Made by a program: the position numbers and the translations under genes
NCBI RefSeq assembly: GCF_004770475.1
Contig: NZ_RQHK01000005.1
Location: forward strand, 186,001-250,000
DNA: 64,000 nt
Origin: Leptospira mtsangambouensis
GTDB taxonomy: Bacteria; Spirochaetota; Leptospiria; Leptospirales; Leptospiraceae
Direction of reading: 5' to 3'
The notes under the pieces: model-generated
The model's database searches: none
The model's input: the letters and a program-made list of their open reading frames with translations, nothing else
Told to the model about the DNA's origin: nothing
In this document: one piece after another, positions 50,989 to 58,968 of the stretch
Numbering within the stretch: position 1 is the first letter of the stretch
Layout of the letters: every line of letters starts with the position of its first letter

Positions 50989-51710
50989 AAACTATCAAGA
51001 ATTTCCTTAAGTTTCGGATCCACTGGTTCTTGTTTGGTGGGAGTGGTTTTGGGTTTTACTGGCGAAGGTTCTGAGATTGGTTCCAATTGCGAATTTTGGT
51101 TAAACCCTGAAATAAGCTCCAACTTCGTAAAAAATTCGGTCAATGAATTTCTTCCCAGTTGGTTTAGTTGGTCTTCTCGATTCCCTCGATACCCGTTGTA
51201 AGGAACATACCATATCAACGGAACTACTGTTAGTATACTTCCTGTTAAATAACAATTCGTCACACGAGAATCAATTTCATCATAGAAGGAAAATGTTTCT
51301 TCCGAAGCCCCAAGAATTTGGATCCTTGCTTTCATCCTCACAAAACTTAAGTTTTTGGAACATCTATCCAAGGATACAAGTTGGTATTCATCAATAAAAA
51401 TTTTTCCACCCCGGTCAAGAAGTAAGGGGAAACGATTCCCTCGGATGGAAAGTTCCTTCCGAATTAAATAAGAAAGTGGCCCATATTCATTGGGAAGTCC
51501 TTCGGGGTTTGCAAAATACCCATCGTAAACACCCATCTTCATCCGATTTTCATCTTTCACAAAGATTTCAATATGATCCATTTTTTTGACATAGTCAAAA
51601 GCTATTTCCTGAGGGAAAGGTCTGTACACCCGAAGAGAAATCCCACATCCATACCCCAAAAAAGAAATCAGAAAAACAATGAAAAGATGGAACCTTAACT
51701 TAAAAAACAT
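50985..51710 (-). CDS. Putative lipoprotein of unknown function
   Basis: This protein of about 241 residues has a signal peptide ending 'FLGYGC' (lipobox), a beta-rich domain ('VYDGYFANPEGLPNEYGPLSYLIRKELSIRGN') and a hydrophobic segment ('YLTGSILTVVPLIWYVPYNGY'), then a proline-rich tail. The fold recalls small outer-membrane-associated lipoproteins, but no family is certain. ATG at 51710 is preferred to TTG at 51722. It overlaps the upstream barrel gene by 11 bases and the downstream gene by four. Confidence 0.68.
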   Translation of the reverse strand: MFFKLRFHLFIVFLISFLGYGCGISLRVYRPFPQEIAFDYVKKMDHIEIFVKDENRMKMGVYDGYFANPEGLPNEYGPLSYLIRKELSIRGNRFPLLLDRGGKIFIDEYQLVSLDRCSKNLSFVRMKARIQILGASEETFSFYDEIDSRVTNCYLTGSILTVVPLIWYVPYNGYRGNREDQLNQLGRNSLTEFFTKLELISGFNQNSQLEPISEPSPVKPKTTPTKQEPVDPKLKEILDSL

Positions 51711-52956
51711 AAGTGTACCCAAAGTAAAAATTCGAAATTAAATAACTTCTGGAAGGACGTTTGTCCCGACCATCCGCTTCATAAAAGGCAGAACTCAAAT
51801 AATAATCTCGAACTCCCGATACAAAGGATTCTTCATTCAATGCACGAATTCCAGGTGCATAAGATTCATTGGTTCTCCAGATGTATTGGATGATTTGAAA
51901 TCCCATATTGAATTTGTGGTGATCTAACGGTTGCCAGTTGGCCTGCGCCAACAAATCAAGTCCAACAATAGTGGTTTGTAATGGTTTTTCCGAAAACAAC
52001 GAATAGGCTTCCTCTCTAGTCGTGGCACCTTCCGCAAACCGTGGAACACCACCTGTTTGAGTTAAAATGTCTCTTCGGTATTGGAGTCTACCCATAGGAG
52101 TAAAAAACATTTCTCCTCCCAATTCATAAGAAAAACCGTCACCAAGTTTATGATAAAACCGAAATCCCGTACTTGGTGCAAGATAACGCATTGAATCTCG
52201 CATAATCCCTGTTTGTCCCAAAGTTTGGGAATTAAAAACGGAATTTGTATGAAAAGAACCTGCTCTTAATCCAAAATCCCAACTATATCCAATGTTTTTG
52301 TATAAATCTTCATATATTTTAAGAACTAACTTGTGTTCAGCGTTATACAATCGATCAGAATGGAAAGCGGATTGGTTCCCACCTAAATATCCTAATGAAA
52401 TAAAATCGTTTGTTGTTTGGAATTGGAAATAGATATATTCTATCCCCCACTTAGCTGATTTGTGTTTGTATGCCACTCGTGGAGAAAAGGAACCAGAACC
52501 CTGTTTTTTTTCTAAATCATACTGATAAGGAAGAGTTCGAATATTTTGATAACCAATCTGCGACCGAGGGTAATAGGGAGTCCCTGCTTGGAAAGCAACA
52601 CGACCATCATCCAAGGCCCATTCTTTTCCCGAAGAAAAAATTCCAACTTGCCCTAAAGCACGAAACCCAATCTCCCATGTTCCCTGGTGAAATTCCAAAG
52701 AACCATTGTTAGTTGCAGGTGCATTGGAAGTAGTTGGATATTCAGTCGGCTCTTTCTCAAGACTTTGGAACTGTCCAGAACGAAGTCGTTTTACCTTGGA
52801 ACGAAGTTCCTCTGCTTTTTTAGGGTAACCACGTTCCTCATAGGATTCCGCTTCTAATTCCAACTTAGTTGCTTTTGTTTCCTGGGCCCAAAGGACAGGA
52901 ATCCCAGGTAGAAAAAAAACAAAAGATAGGAAAAAGAAGAAAGGAACCTTTTTCAC
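51700..52956 (-). CDS. Putative outer-membrane beta-barrel protein
   Basis: The protein has 418 residues and starts at GTG. The signal peptide ends 'PVLWAQE', and a short helical, charged segment ('LELEAESYEERGYPKKAEELRSKVKRL') follows. The remaining 330 residues show repeated amphipathic strands rich in Tyr, Phe and Gly, such as 'WGIEYIYFQFQTTNDF' and 'YSWDFGLRAGSFHT', ending in a terminal phenylalanine ('YFGYTYVF'). That end fits the signal recognised by BamA. The function, a pore or an adhesin, is unknown. It lies six bases after speE. Confidence 0.78.
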   Translation of the reverse strand: MKKVPFFFFLSFVFFLPGIPVLWAQETKATKLELEAESYEERGYPKKAEELRSKVKRLRSGQFQSLEKEPTEYPTTSNAPATNNGSLEFHQGTWEIGFRALGQVGIFSSGKEWALDDGRVAFQAGTPYYPRSQIGYQNIRTLPYQYDLEKKQGSGSFSPRVAYKHKSAKWGIEYIYFQFQTTNDFISLGYLGGNQSAFHSDRLYNAEHKLVLKIYEDLYKNIGYSWDFGLRAGSFHTNSVFNSQTLGQTGIMRDSMRYLAPSTGFRFYHKLGDGFSYELGGEMFFTPMGRLQYRRDILTQTGGVPRFAEGATTREEAYSLFSEKPLQTTIVGLDLLAQANWQPLDHHKFNMGFQIIQYIWRTNESYAPGIRALNEESFVSGVRDYYLSSAFYEADGRDKRPSRSYLISNFYFGYTYVF

Positions 52957-52962
52957 AAAGTT

Positions 52963-53808
52963 TTAACCTTTTCGTTTGATATAAGCTTTTGCAAATTCTG
53001 GAAGTACAAAAGCTGCTTTGTGAATTTCTGGACTGTAGTATTTCAAACCTTTCGGAACTCGTTTTGGATCTGGAGTTACTGAATAAGGATCAATCGCATT
53101 CGATAAAAAAGTAAACCCTATGATTCCAGAAGGATAGGTAGGAATGGTTGTGTAATAATATCCATACTCAGGAAAAATTTTAGGAATAAAGTCAAAGAGC
53201 GAAGAAATCACATCGCCATGATACCAAAAAGATTCTGCTTGTGTGGCAATGATTCCCGTTGGTTTTAAGGCACTTGCCATATCTCGAAAAAATGGTTCTT
53301 TGAATAAAACTTCTGCAGGACCTACAGGATCACTTGAATCCACAAGGATCACATCAAAACGACCTTTGTTGTCACGAGCAAATTTTGCTCCATCATCATA
53401 GTGATGGATGACTTTTGGATCTTTCATTGCGTCAGCGCATTCAGGAAAATATTTATAACTAATATCAACAACTGCTTTGTCAATCTCACATAACACAACT
53501 TCTTTGACTGATGGATGTTTTAATACTTCACGAACAGTTCCACCATCTCCCCCACCGATCACAAGTACTGATTCTGGATTGGGATGGCTCATCATTGGAA
53601 TATGTGCAATCATTTCATGATAAGAATGTTCATCTTTGTTAGTAACCATCGTTACACCATCAAGTGTAAACATTCGTCCAAAGGATTGTGTTTCAAAAAT
53701 ATCGATTTTTTGGAACGGAGATTGTAGGCTTTCGATTGTTTTTGTTACCCGGTAACTGACCGCACGCCCTTTTTCTAATTCCAATTTTTCAGTATACCAA
53801 ATCTCCAT
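52963..53808 (-). CDS. speE: Spermidine synthase (polyamine aminopropyltransferase)
   Basis: SpeE transfers an aminopropyl group from decarboxylated S-adenosylmethionine to putrescine. The protein has 281 residues with the family order 'FGRMFTLDGVTMVTNKDEHSYHEMIAHIP', 'VLVIGGGDGGTVREVLKH', 'CEIDKAVVDISYKYFP' and 'VILVDSSDPVGPAEVLF'. A ribosome site (TAGGAGA) precedes the ATG. It begins the long minus-strand run that reaches 43796. speD is not in the window. Confidence 0.97.
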   Translation of the reverse strand: MEIWYTEKLELEKGRAVSYRVTKTIESLQSPFQKIDIFETQSFGRMFTLDGVTMVTNKDEHSYHEMIAHIPMMSHPNPESVLVIGGGDGGTVREVLKHPSVKEVVLCEIDKAVVDISYKYFPECADAMKDPKVIHHYDDGAKFARDNKGRFDVILVDSSDPVGPAEVLFKEPFFRDMASALKPTGIIATQAESFWYHGDVISSLFDFIPKIFPEYGYYYTTIPTYPSGIIGFTFLSNAIDPYSVTPDPKRVPKGLKYYSPEIHKAAFVLPEFAKAYIKRKG

Positions 53809-53898
53809 TGATTTCTCCTAAGGTTTCTCTCTTTAAACCAGATTTGTTATGGGAATAAAGAGGTGTAGTTTTTTTTAAACTTTCTTTGTTTATAAACA

Positions 53899-54390
53899 AT
53901 GAAAAATTCAACTTGGCGAGAACTGGGTGTTTCGGTTCCATTGCCTTGTATGCAGAAATATTCCCGTGTTTTTTACCTGTTTGGTTTTTTATCCATGCCC
54001 CTCTTCATTTTGTTACTCGTTTACGGATATGTAAAAATCAACGAAATGGCCAGCGAGGAAATCCATTGGGGCCATAACAAATCCTTTGCTTTTGGACAAG
54101 CTTCACGTGAAGGGAAACTAGTCCTACTTGCTGTTACCAAATCCAGATGTGAAATGTTGCAAGGTTTAGAATGCGGTGAAGGGAAACCGGATCTTGGCAC
54201 CTATGTTCTCTTGAACTTTACCCCGAGAGAACAAGAATTCCAATCATTGATTTTGGATGACAGGTTTGTTTCTTTAAAAACAGAACCACTCCCTCAATAT
54301 TTTCTCCTCAATGCTTCTGGGGAAATCCGTCATATGTCAAAACAACTTCCCAGCGTGGAAGAAATGCAAAAACTCCCCAAAAAAGAATGA
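53899..54390 (+). CDS. Single-helix membrane protein, possibly thioredoxin-like
   Basis: This 163-residue protein has one membrane helix ('VFYLFGFLSMPLFILLLVYGYV') after a short cytoplasmic segment. The exported part has 'AFGQASREGKLVLLAVTKSRCEMLQGLECGEG' and 'LPQYFLLNASGEIRHMSKQLP', which follow the strand order of a thioredoxin fold, with two cysteines eight residues apart instead of CxxC. The activity is therefore doubtful. It is divergent from speE. Confidence 0.6.
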   Translation: MKNSTWRELGVSVPLPCMQKYSRVFYLFGFLSMPLFILLLVYGYVKINEMASEEIHWGHNKSFAFGQASREGKLVLLAVTKSRCEMLQGLECGEGKPDLGTYVLLNFTPREQEFQSLILDDRFVSLKTEPLPQYFLLNASGEIRHMSKQLPSVEEMQKLPKKE

Positions 54391-54438
54391 TCTTTTTTTT
54401 GCTTTAAACAAAATTCTCTTGCAAGTTCCGAAATTCGA

Positions 54439-54456
54439 TATACCCTATGGGGTATA
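54439..54456 (+). promoter_or_regulatory. Perfect palindrome resembling a CsoR/CstR-family operator
   Basis: TATACCC and GGGTATA form perfect seven-base arms around TATG, ending 17 bases before the DUF302 start codon. G/C-tract palindromes with a TA-rich border are typical of operators for the CsoR/CstR/RcnR repressors that sense copper, persulfide or nickel. The regulator is not in this window, so the link is inferred from the motif. Confidence 0.6.
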
Positions 54457-54473
54457 GACCCATCGGAGGATTT

Positions 54474-54863
54474 ATGTTAGGACTCACTGTTCATAGAAAA
54501 AAAGGTTTCGAAGAAACAATCGCCGACACAACCGAAGCCCTAAAAAAAGAAGGTTTCGGAGTTCTTACCACCATCGACGTCAAAAACACCCTCAAAGAAA
54601 AAATTGGAGTGGATTTCAAACGTTACACCATTCTCGGTGCATGTAACCCTAGTTTTGCGCACAAAGCCCTCCAAACAGCTGATGAAATTGGACTATTACT
54701 TCCTTGTAACGTAGTCGTCACTGAAGAAAAAAATGGTGAAACCAAAGTATCCATCTTTGATCCTATGACCATGACCAAACTGGTCCAAAATCCTGAACTC
54801 GAAAAAATTGCCAAAGAAGTCCAAGAAAAACTAATCCAAGTCATCCACCACTTACACGAATGA
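54474..54863 (+). CDS. DUF302-domain protein
   Basis: This 129-residue protein covers one DUF302 domain: 'LTVHRKKGFEETIADTTEALKKEGFGVLTTIDV', 'YTILGACNPSFAHKALQTADEIGLLLPCNVVV' and 'VSIFDPMTMTKLV'. DUF302 proteins often occur with sulfur- or copper-stress genes, but the activity is unknown. The ATG at 54474 follows GGAGG at normal spacing; an upstream in-frame ATG at 54447 lies inside the palindromic operator and is rejected. The operator suggests repression by a CsoR/CstR-like sensor. Confidence 0.9.
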   Translation: MLGLTVHRKKGFEETIADTTEALKKEGFGVLTTIDVKNTLKEKIGVDFKRYTILGACNPSFAHKALQTADEIGLLLPCNVVVTEEKNGETKVSIFDPMTMTKLVQNPELEKIAKEVQEKLIQVIHHLHE

Positions 54864-54883
54864 TTTTTTTTTTGGTAAATTTT

Positions 54884-54995
54884 GCGGGCACCTCGCCAAT
54901 GGAAATCAGTTTTCATATACTTTCCATTAGGCGATCCCGCTGTCCGCTCCAATCTTTCGCTTTGCGAAAGGATTTCCGCTACCATCGGTGGCGCA
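54884..54995. repeat. Structured intergenic repeat, copy 2
   Basis: Like copy 1 at 15942-16045, it starts with a GGGCACCTCG block and ends with GGTGGCGCA. The right half (54931-54995) shares most bases with 15984-16045, including a central hairpin, here near-perfect: ATCTTTCGC TTT GCGAAAGGAT. The left half differs in sequence but also holds a hairpin (AATGGAAA ... TTTCCATT, around 54899-54929). Covariation of the hairpins between copies suggests selection on structure. It lies between the DUF302 gene and a convergent lipoprotein gene. Confidence 0.7.
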
Positions 54996-55031
54996 GGGGG
55001 AGTTTTATCTTAACAACAAAACTTTCTTTCT

Positions 55032-55445
55032 TTACTTACAAAATGTTGGAGGGTTTTGTTTGGCACTCTTAACCCGAGTATAACAAACCGTAACTCCTTC
55101 CGTCGTCATTCCAAATAAATTCAAAGGGCCACCCACCGGATATTGTGCAGTTGAAGCAGGACCTTCTGACCAATTGATATTGTAATTTCCTTCACTTTGT
55201 TTGATGAGTGATCCTTTCACTATCGAACTAGTTTTTTTATAACAAGATTTGATATCCCGGTTGTTGCTAATGACAAGCCAAGCTGTGGCATTCGGACTTG
55301 GGTCTTTGGTGCAATTGTTTGTTAATATCCAAGTCCCTTCTAAAATCGTTTTTGATTCTTCCAGAGATGTTTTATCGCCTGACTGACAATTAAAAACCGT
55401 AACAGAAACAGCAAATACAAGAATGAAACTAATTTTTTTCACCAC
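55032..55445 (-). CDS. Small putative lipoprotein
   Basis: This 137-residue protein has a signal peptide ending 'VTVFNC' (Cys20 as lipid site). The mature part has 'ILEGTWILTNNCTKD' and 'NYNINWSEGPASTAQYP', a lipocalin-like beta pattern, and four further cysteines. Function is unknown. It stands alone between the repeat element and a 271-base gap that holds no recognisable gene. Confidence 0.7.
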   Translation of the reverse strand: MVKKISFILVFAVSVTVFNCQSGDKTSLEESKTILEGTWILTNNCTKDPSPNATAWLVISNNRDIKSCYKKTSSIVKGSLIKQSEGNYNINWSEGPASTAQYPVGGPLNLFGMTTEGVTVCYTRVKSAKQNPPTFCK

Positions 55446-55716
55446 AAACTCCTTTGGAGAAATAATATATTTCTACAAGAGGATAGTAAAGACTAGAAAA
55501 CTAGAGAATTGTCAAACAGAAATGTGAGGATTTCCATTAATTTTTGTTAGGTTTAGAATAAAAATAGAGAGAAAGGTGTTCTCTAATGTTTTAAAGTTTG
55601 GATCTTCCGACCGATCTTATTTTGAATATACAAGCCATCGAAGCCAGGAAAATCTTTCACTGCAACCGGATCCAAACAAAACTAAAAAAATCAAATTTTG
55701 CGAATCCCTGCCAAAC

Positions 55717-56613
55717 CTAACCCGCTTCGATGTGTTTACTAGCCTCCGCTTGTTTTCGAAACACTTCTAAAATCGCACAAAAAAGAATCACACCACCACC
55801 TAACCAAAGCCTATCGGGAGGAACCTCTCCTAAAAAATACCAGGCCGCCAAACTCCCGTAAATGGGGCTTAGTGTAGACAAAGTCCCTGCGGTTGTGACA
55901 GACAAATTGGATAAACTACGAATCCAAATGGTATGAGCCAGTGAAGTGAAGACTCCTGCAAGAACCACTTGGAATACAAGGTATTTAGGTTCTGCGAGCA
56001 TCACAAAAAGACCATCAGCAAAAGGAAGGAGGACAAGGCTTGTGGCAATCAGTTGGGTAAATAGAATTTGGGAGCTTGGGTAGTGCACATGCATTTCTTT
56101 TGTAAGCAAATTGCGAATGGCATAAAGAACTGCCGAGACCACTCCCCAAACGACTCCTTGGAACATTTGGTTGTCCCAAGATAGATCAGGTACAATTAAA
56201 AAAAGTCCAAAAAAAGAGAAACAGGCGATGAAGAAGGCAAAAGGGTCGGGGCGTTTCCCACCAAACAATGGTTCTAAAATGGCAGAAAACACGGGATAGG
56301 TGAAAAGTGACAACATCCCCACAGCCACAGTGGAGACCTGGATGGAATGAAAATACGTAACCCAATGCAGAGCAAAAAGAATTCCGATTCCAAAGACCGA
56401 TAAAAAGTCTTTAAAACTTCGGTAAGAAACAGATTTACCACGTACCCAAAAAAACAAACCAAGGATCAGGACAGAAAAAAGAGCCCTACCGGAGATGATC
56501 GTGACTGCAGGGAAAGGAAGGAGTTTGGCAAACAAAGTGACGTTCCCCATAATGAGGATCGTCAAATTGAGTTCTAAAACAGATCGTAAAAAGTGAGGAG
56601 AAGAAGACTTCAC
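55717..56613 (-). CDS. EamA-type drug/metabolite transporter (DMT superfamily)
   Basis: This 298-residue protein has ten transmembrane helices in two repeats of the EamA domain ('FPAVTIISGRALFSVLILGLFF' and 'LSPIYGSLAAWYFLGEVPPDRLWLGGGVILF'). Members export small metabolites or amino acids. The substrate is not predictable. It ends the small minus-strand operon with the SRPBCC and ferritin-like genes. Confidence 0.88.
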   Translation of the reverse strand: MKSSSPHFLRSVLELNLTILIMGNVTLFAKLLPFPAVTIISGRALFSVLILGLFFWVRGKSVSYRSFKDFLSVFGIGILFALHWVTYFHSIQVSTVAVGMLSLFTYPVFSAILEPLFGGKRPDPFAFFIACFSFFGLFLIVPDLSWDNQMFQGVVWGVVSAVLYAIRNLLTKEMHVHYPSSQILFTQLIATSLVLLPFADGLFVMLAEPKYLVFQVVLAGVFTSLAHTIWIRSLSNLSVTTAGTLSTLSPIYGSLAAWYFLGEVPPDRLWLGGGVILFCAILEVFRKQAEASKHIEAG

Positions 56614-56619
56614 TTCTAC

Positions 56620-57102
56620 TTAGGATTCAACCCCCAAAAATTTGGCGATGGATTTTCTGTCTTTTTCTAAACTATGTTTGTGAATTTCTTCAATTGCCTT
56701 TTCCACAATCGGAGAAACAAATAGAAGACCGGAAACCACATCCACATCATAAGAACGTTTGGACTCCGCCCCATCCGCTTCATATTTACTTTTCCCTTTG
56801 ATCACAAACACATTGTCTTTCCCTGGAGGAGAGATTTTGAATTCATGAGTGTTGGTCGTAATGTCAAAAGTGGATTCTTCTAAAAGCGAAAGGTCATTGA
56901 GGGCTGCCGAAAGAACGGCAGGCATGGATCCTTCCAAACTTACCTTTCGTTTTTGACGAATGATATTCCCCTCTTTTGTTTCTTCGAGTAGAGTTACATT
57001 CTTTAAATCAGGGAACTGATCCAAATGTTTGTATCTTTCCTCTCTCGCATGAAGAAGTTTTTCAAGGGGGACGGGAAACGAATGGGTAACTTGGTATTTC
57101 AC
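56620..57102 (-). CDS. SRPBCC/START-like (DUF2505-type) protein
   Basis: This 160-residue protein begins 'MKYQVTHSFPVPLEKLLHAREERYKHLDQFPDLKNVTLLEE', as in START-like domains of the DUF2505 kind. It has alternating strands ('FKISPPGKDNVFVIKGKSKYEAD') and a long C-terminal helix ('VSPIVEKAIEEIHKHSLEKDRKSIAKFL'). It probably binds a hydrophobic ligand. It starts at GTG, one base inside the stop of the ferritin-like gene (TAGTG), so translation is coupled. Confidence 0.68.
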   Translation of the reverse strand: MKYQVTHSFPVPLEKLLHAREERYKHLDQFPDLKNVTLLEETKEGNIIRQKRKVSLEGSMPAVLSAALNDLSLLEESTFDITTNTHEFKISPPGKDNVFVIKGKSKYEADGAESKRSYDVDVVSGLLFVSPIVEKAIEEIHKHSLEKDRKSIAKFLGVES

Positions 57103-57866
57103 TATTTTTTCTTACCTTTCTTTTTTGCAGGTTTTGATTTTTTAACCGCTTTCTTTACAACTTTTTTCACTGCCTTTTTAGCGGCTTTTTTCGCCGACTT
57201 CTTGTTTGCTGGTTTTGCAGCTGGTTTAGAAGTTTTTTTAGCAGATGGTTTTGTTTTTGCGGTTTGTGATTTTTGTGCAGGTTTAGACGGTTTTGGTTTG
57301 GATGCGGCCTTTGCAGAACGATTCACCTGCTCCATCAGTTCCTCATCTTCCCAATAGAAAACTTGGTCAGCCGGTGTCGACTGTTCCATAGCCATTGCTT
57401 GGGCTTCTAACAATGAATTGTTGGATTCATTAAAATTTGCTAATTTTTGAAATAACAAATTGATTTTTGGATCTTGGAATTTGTTCCGAATGGTAGCGTA
57501 AAAATTACGCGCATCTTCCCCTTCTCTAATTGCAAGTTCGATCGCTTTTCTTTCGTCAGCTTTTACTTCTTCGTTTTTGTTTCGATCAAGCCTATCCATT
57601 ACCTTTTGGATGGTAGAGGAATGAAATTTTTCGATCTGAGAAAGTTGTTTTAGATTGGGAAGTTCTTTCCCCTCTGCACTTTTATAAATTTCTTTAATAA
57701 ATTTAATGTGCTCATCGCCATCTAACGCAAGTTGGCTGAACAATTCCCTAATTTGACCTTCCGGTAAACTTTCAGAGAGTTTTAGATAAAAATTGAAACA
57801 TTGAACCTCATGTTCAATCGCAGCAGCAACTGCTTCAATAAAGGATGTTTTTTTTAGTGATTTCAT
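57102..57866 (-). CDS. Ferritin-like diiron protein with lysine-rich histone H1-like tail
   Basis: The protein has 254 residues. The first 155 form a ferritin-like four-helix bundle. Each helix pair supplies carboxylate/histidine ligands: 'AAIEHEVQCFNFYLKL', 'LALDGDEHIKFIKEI', 'AIREGEDARNFYATI' and 'LANFNESNNSLLEAQ'. The last 71 residues contain about 30 lysines with Ala, Pro and Ser ('KKAAKKAVKKVVKKAVKK'), like histone H1 or the tails of bacterial HU variants. The fusion suggests a DNA-bound iron- or peroxide-handling protein, similar in idea to Dps. The fourth helix has weaker ligand candidates, so the diiron centre is likely but not certain. Confidence 0.8.
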   Translation of the reverse strand: MKSLKKTSFIEAVAAAIEHEVQCFNFYLKLSESLPEGQIRELFSQLALDGDEHIKFIKEIYKSAEGKELPNLKQLSQIEKFHSSTIQKVMDRLDRNKNEEVKADERKAIELAIREGEDARNFYATIRNKFQDPKINLLFQKLANFNESNNSLLEAQAMAMEQSTPADQVFYWEDEELMEQVNRSAKAASKPKPSKPAQKSQTAKTKPSAKKTSKPAAKPANKKSAKKAAKKAVKKVVKKAVKKSKPAKKKGKKK

Positions 57867-57924
57867 AATCCCATTCCCTGGTTATTCAAAACCATAGATA
57901 CGATACTCTCGAGTTTCAAGTGAA

Positions 57925-58593
57925 TCAAGTATTTTTCACTGATTGTACATCCAACTCTTCCGCCTTTGTGGCTGAGTAGATGAGGACCTGGGCGATATAA
58001 TACGTTACCATAATTCCCATTGATGCAGTGAATCTGTCCATTTCTGGTTTTAGAAACATCGAATAGGCAATGATGGAGTCAGAAAGGATAAAAACCAAGG
58101 CACCCAAAAGGCCTAAATAAAATGGTTTGGAAACTGAATTCCTAGCAGCTGCTCGCCATCCCATAAGACAAATCGCTGAAATATAAACCCCTACTGGAAT
58201 GAGAAGAGCACCTAGTTTTGGCACAAGAACAAGAAAGAAGGAGGAACCAAATAGTAAAAAGGGAATGGCAAGGATAGGTTTGATTTTCGAATCCAATGTA
58301 AAGGCATAAGAATAAATCAACTGTGCTATGAGAAAGGAACCAAGCCCAAATACAAAAAAACCTTCTTTGGGAAGAGCAAGGAAACTATCTCCAAAAAGAG
58401 AAAACACAAGTCCTACAGCCACCAATTTCCCACGTTTTTCCAAACTAGGGAAGTAGCGAAAGAGTGCTACAATGAGAATCAGGATGGGAATGATTTTCGA
58501 AGGGAGATAAAAAACATCCTGTTTTGTGATCGTAGCGATCGCAAGTAGATGCACAATAGAATAGAGAACAAACAAAACAATTTCTTTAGCCAT
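57925..58593 (-). CDS. YhhN/TMEM86-family membrane protein (lysoplasmalogenase)
   Basis: This 222-residue protein has eight transmembrane helices. The two diagnostic acidic motifs are 'VFSLFGDSFLAL' and 'GALVFILSDSIIAYSMF', followed by 'YYIAQVLIYSA'. YhhN/TMEM86 proteins hydrolyse the vinyl ether bond of lysoplasmalogens; some bacterial members may have other lipid roles. It is 58 bases from the ferritin-like gene and divergent from the mutA operon. Confidence 0.88.
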   Translation of the reverse strand: MAKEIVLFVLYSIVHLLAIATITKQDVFYLPSKIIPILILIVALFRYFPSLEKRGKLVAVGLVFSLFGDSFLALPKEGFFVFGLGSFLIAQLIYSYAFTLDSKIKPILAIPFLLFGSSFFLVLVPKLGALLIPVGVYISAICLMGWRAAARNSVSKPFYLGLLGALVFILSDSIIAYSMFLKPEMDRFTASMGIMVTYYIAQVLIYSATKAEELDVQSVKNT

Positions 58594-58658
58594 ATTTCTT
58601 ACTTTACAGGGAGATCATTCTCGAGATTTCATCAGATGAAAGCCCGAGTGATCAGCCT

Positions 58659-58967
58659 ATGAAACAAACACGACCCTTGTCCATCCTTTTCTTAATCTGT
58701 CTCCTTTGGACCCAGACTTTATCTGCTAGAGAAGTTCCTTCTGGTGGCGAAATGTTGATCGATTTGATTGTAGCGCGACCTATGGGTCTTGCCGGTACGG
58801 TGCTTGGGACTGCGGCCTTTATTGTTGCCTCCCCTTTCACACTACTATCTGGAACTTTTTTACAGTCAGGTAAACGTCTAGTTGTTTATCCGGCAAAATT
58901 CACCTTCACACGTGGGTTAGGCGACTTCCCAGGTTATATGGAAGATTACCAAATCGTAGAGGAATAA
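58659..58967 (+). CDS. Small secreted or membrane-associated protein
   Basis: This 102-residue protein has a signal peptide ending 'TLSARE', then one hydrophobic segment ('ARPMGLAGTVLGTAAFIVASPFTLLSG') and a short tail ('YPAKFTFTRGLGDFPGY'). The 'RPLGL..TVLGTA.F..S.PF' pattern occurs in small proteins of other bacteria whose function I do not know. Its last codons contain the GAGGAA ribosome site of mutA, so it is the first gene of that operon. Confidence 0.72.
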   Translation: MKQTRPLSILFLICLLWTQTLSAREVPSGGEMLIDLIVARPMGLAGTVLGTAAFIVASPFTLLSGTFLQSGKRLVVYPAKFTFTRGLGDFPGYMEDYQIVEE

Positions 58968-58968
58968 A

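Noticed and set aside
54447..54473. Upstream ATG for the DUF302 gene
   Set aside because: It falls inside the palindromic operator and lacks a ribosome site, while the ATG at 54474 has GGAGG.
55446..55716. Gap of 271 bases with an open frame nearby (55576-55770)
   Set aside because: The frame has no start context or family pattern and overlaps the DMT transporter gene; I see no gene or clear RNA there.
57025..57357. Plus-strand frame rich in Phe and Ala opposite the lysine-rich tail
   Set aside because: It is the antisense reading of the repetitive Lys/Ala codons (AAA/GCA giving TTT/TGC), not a gene.
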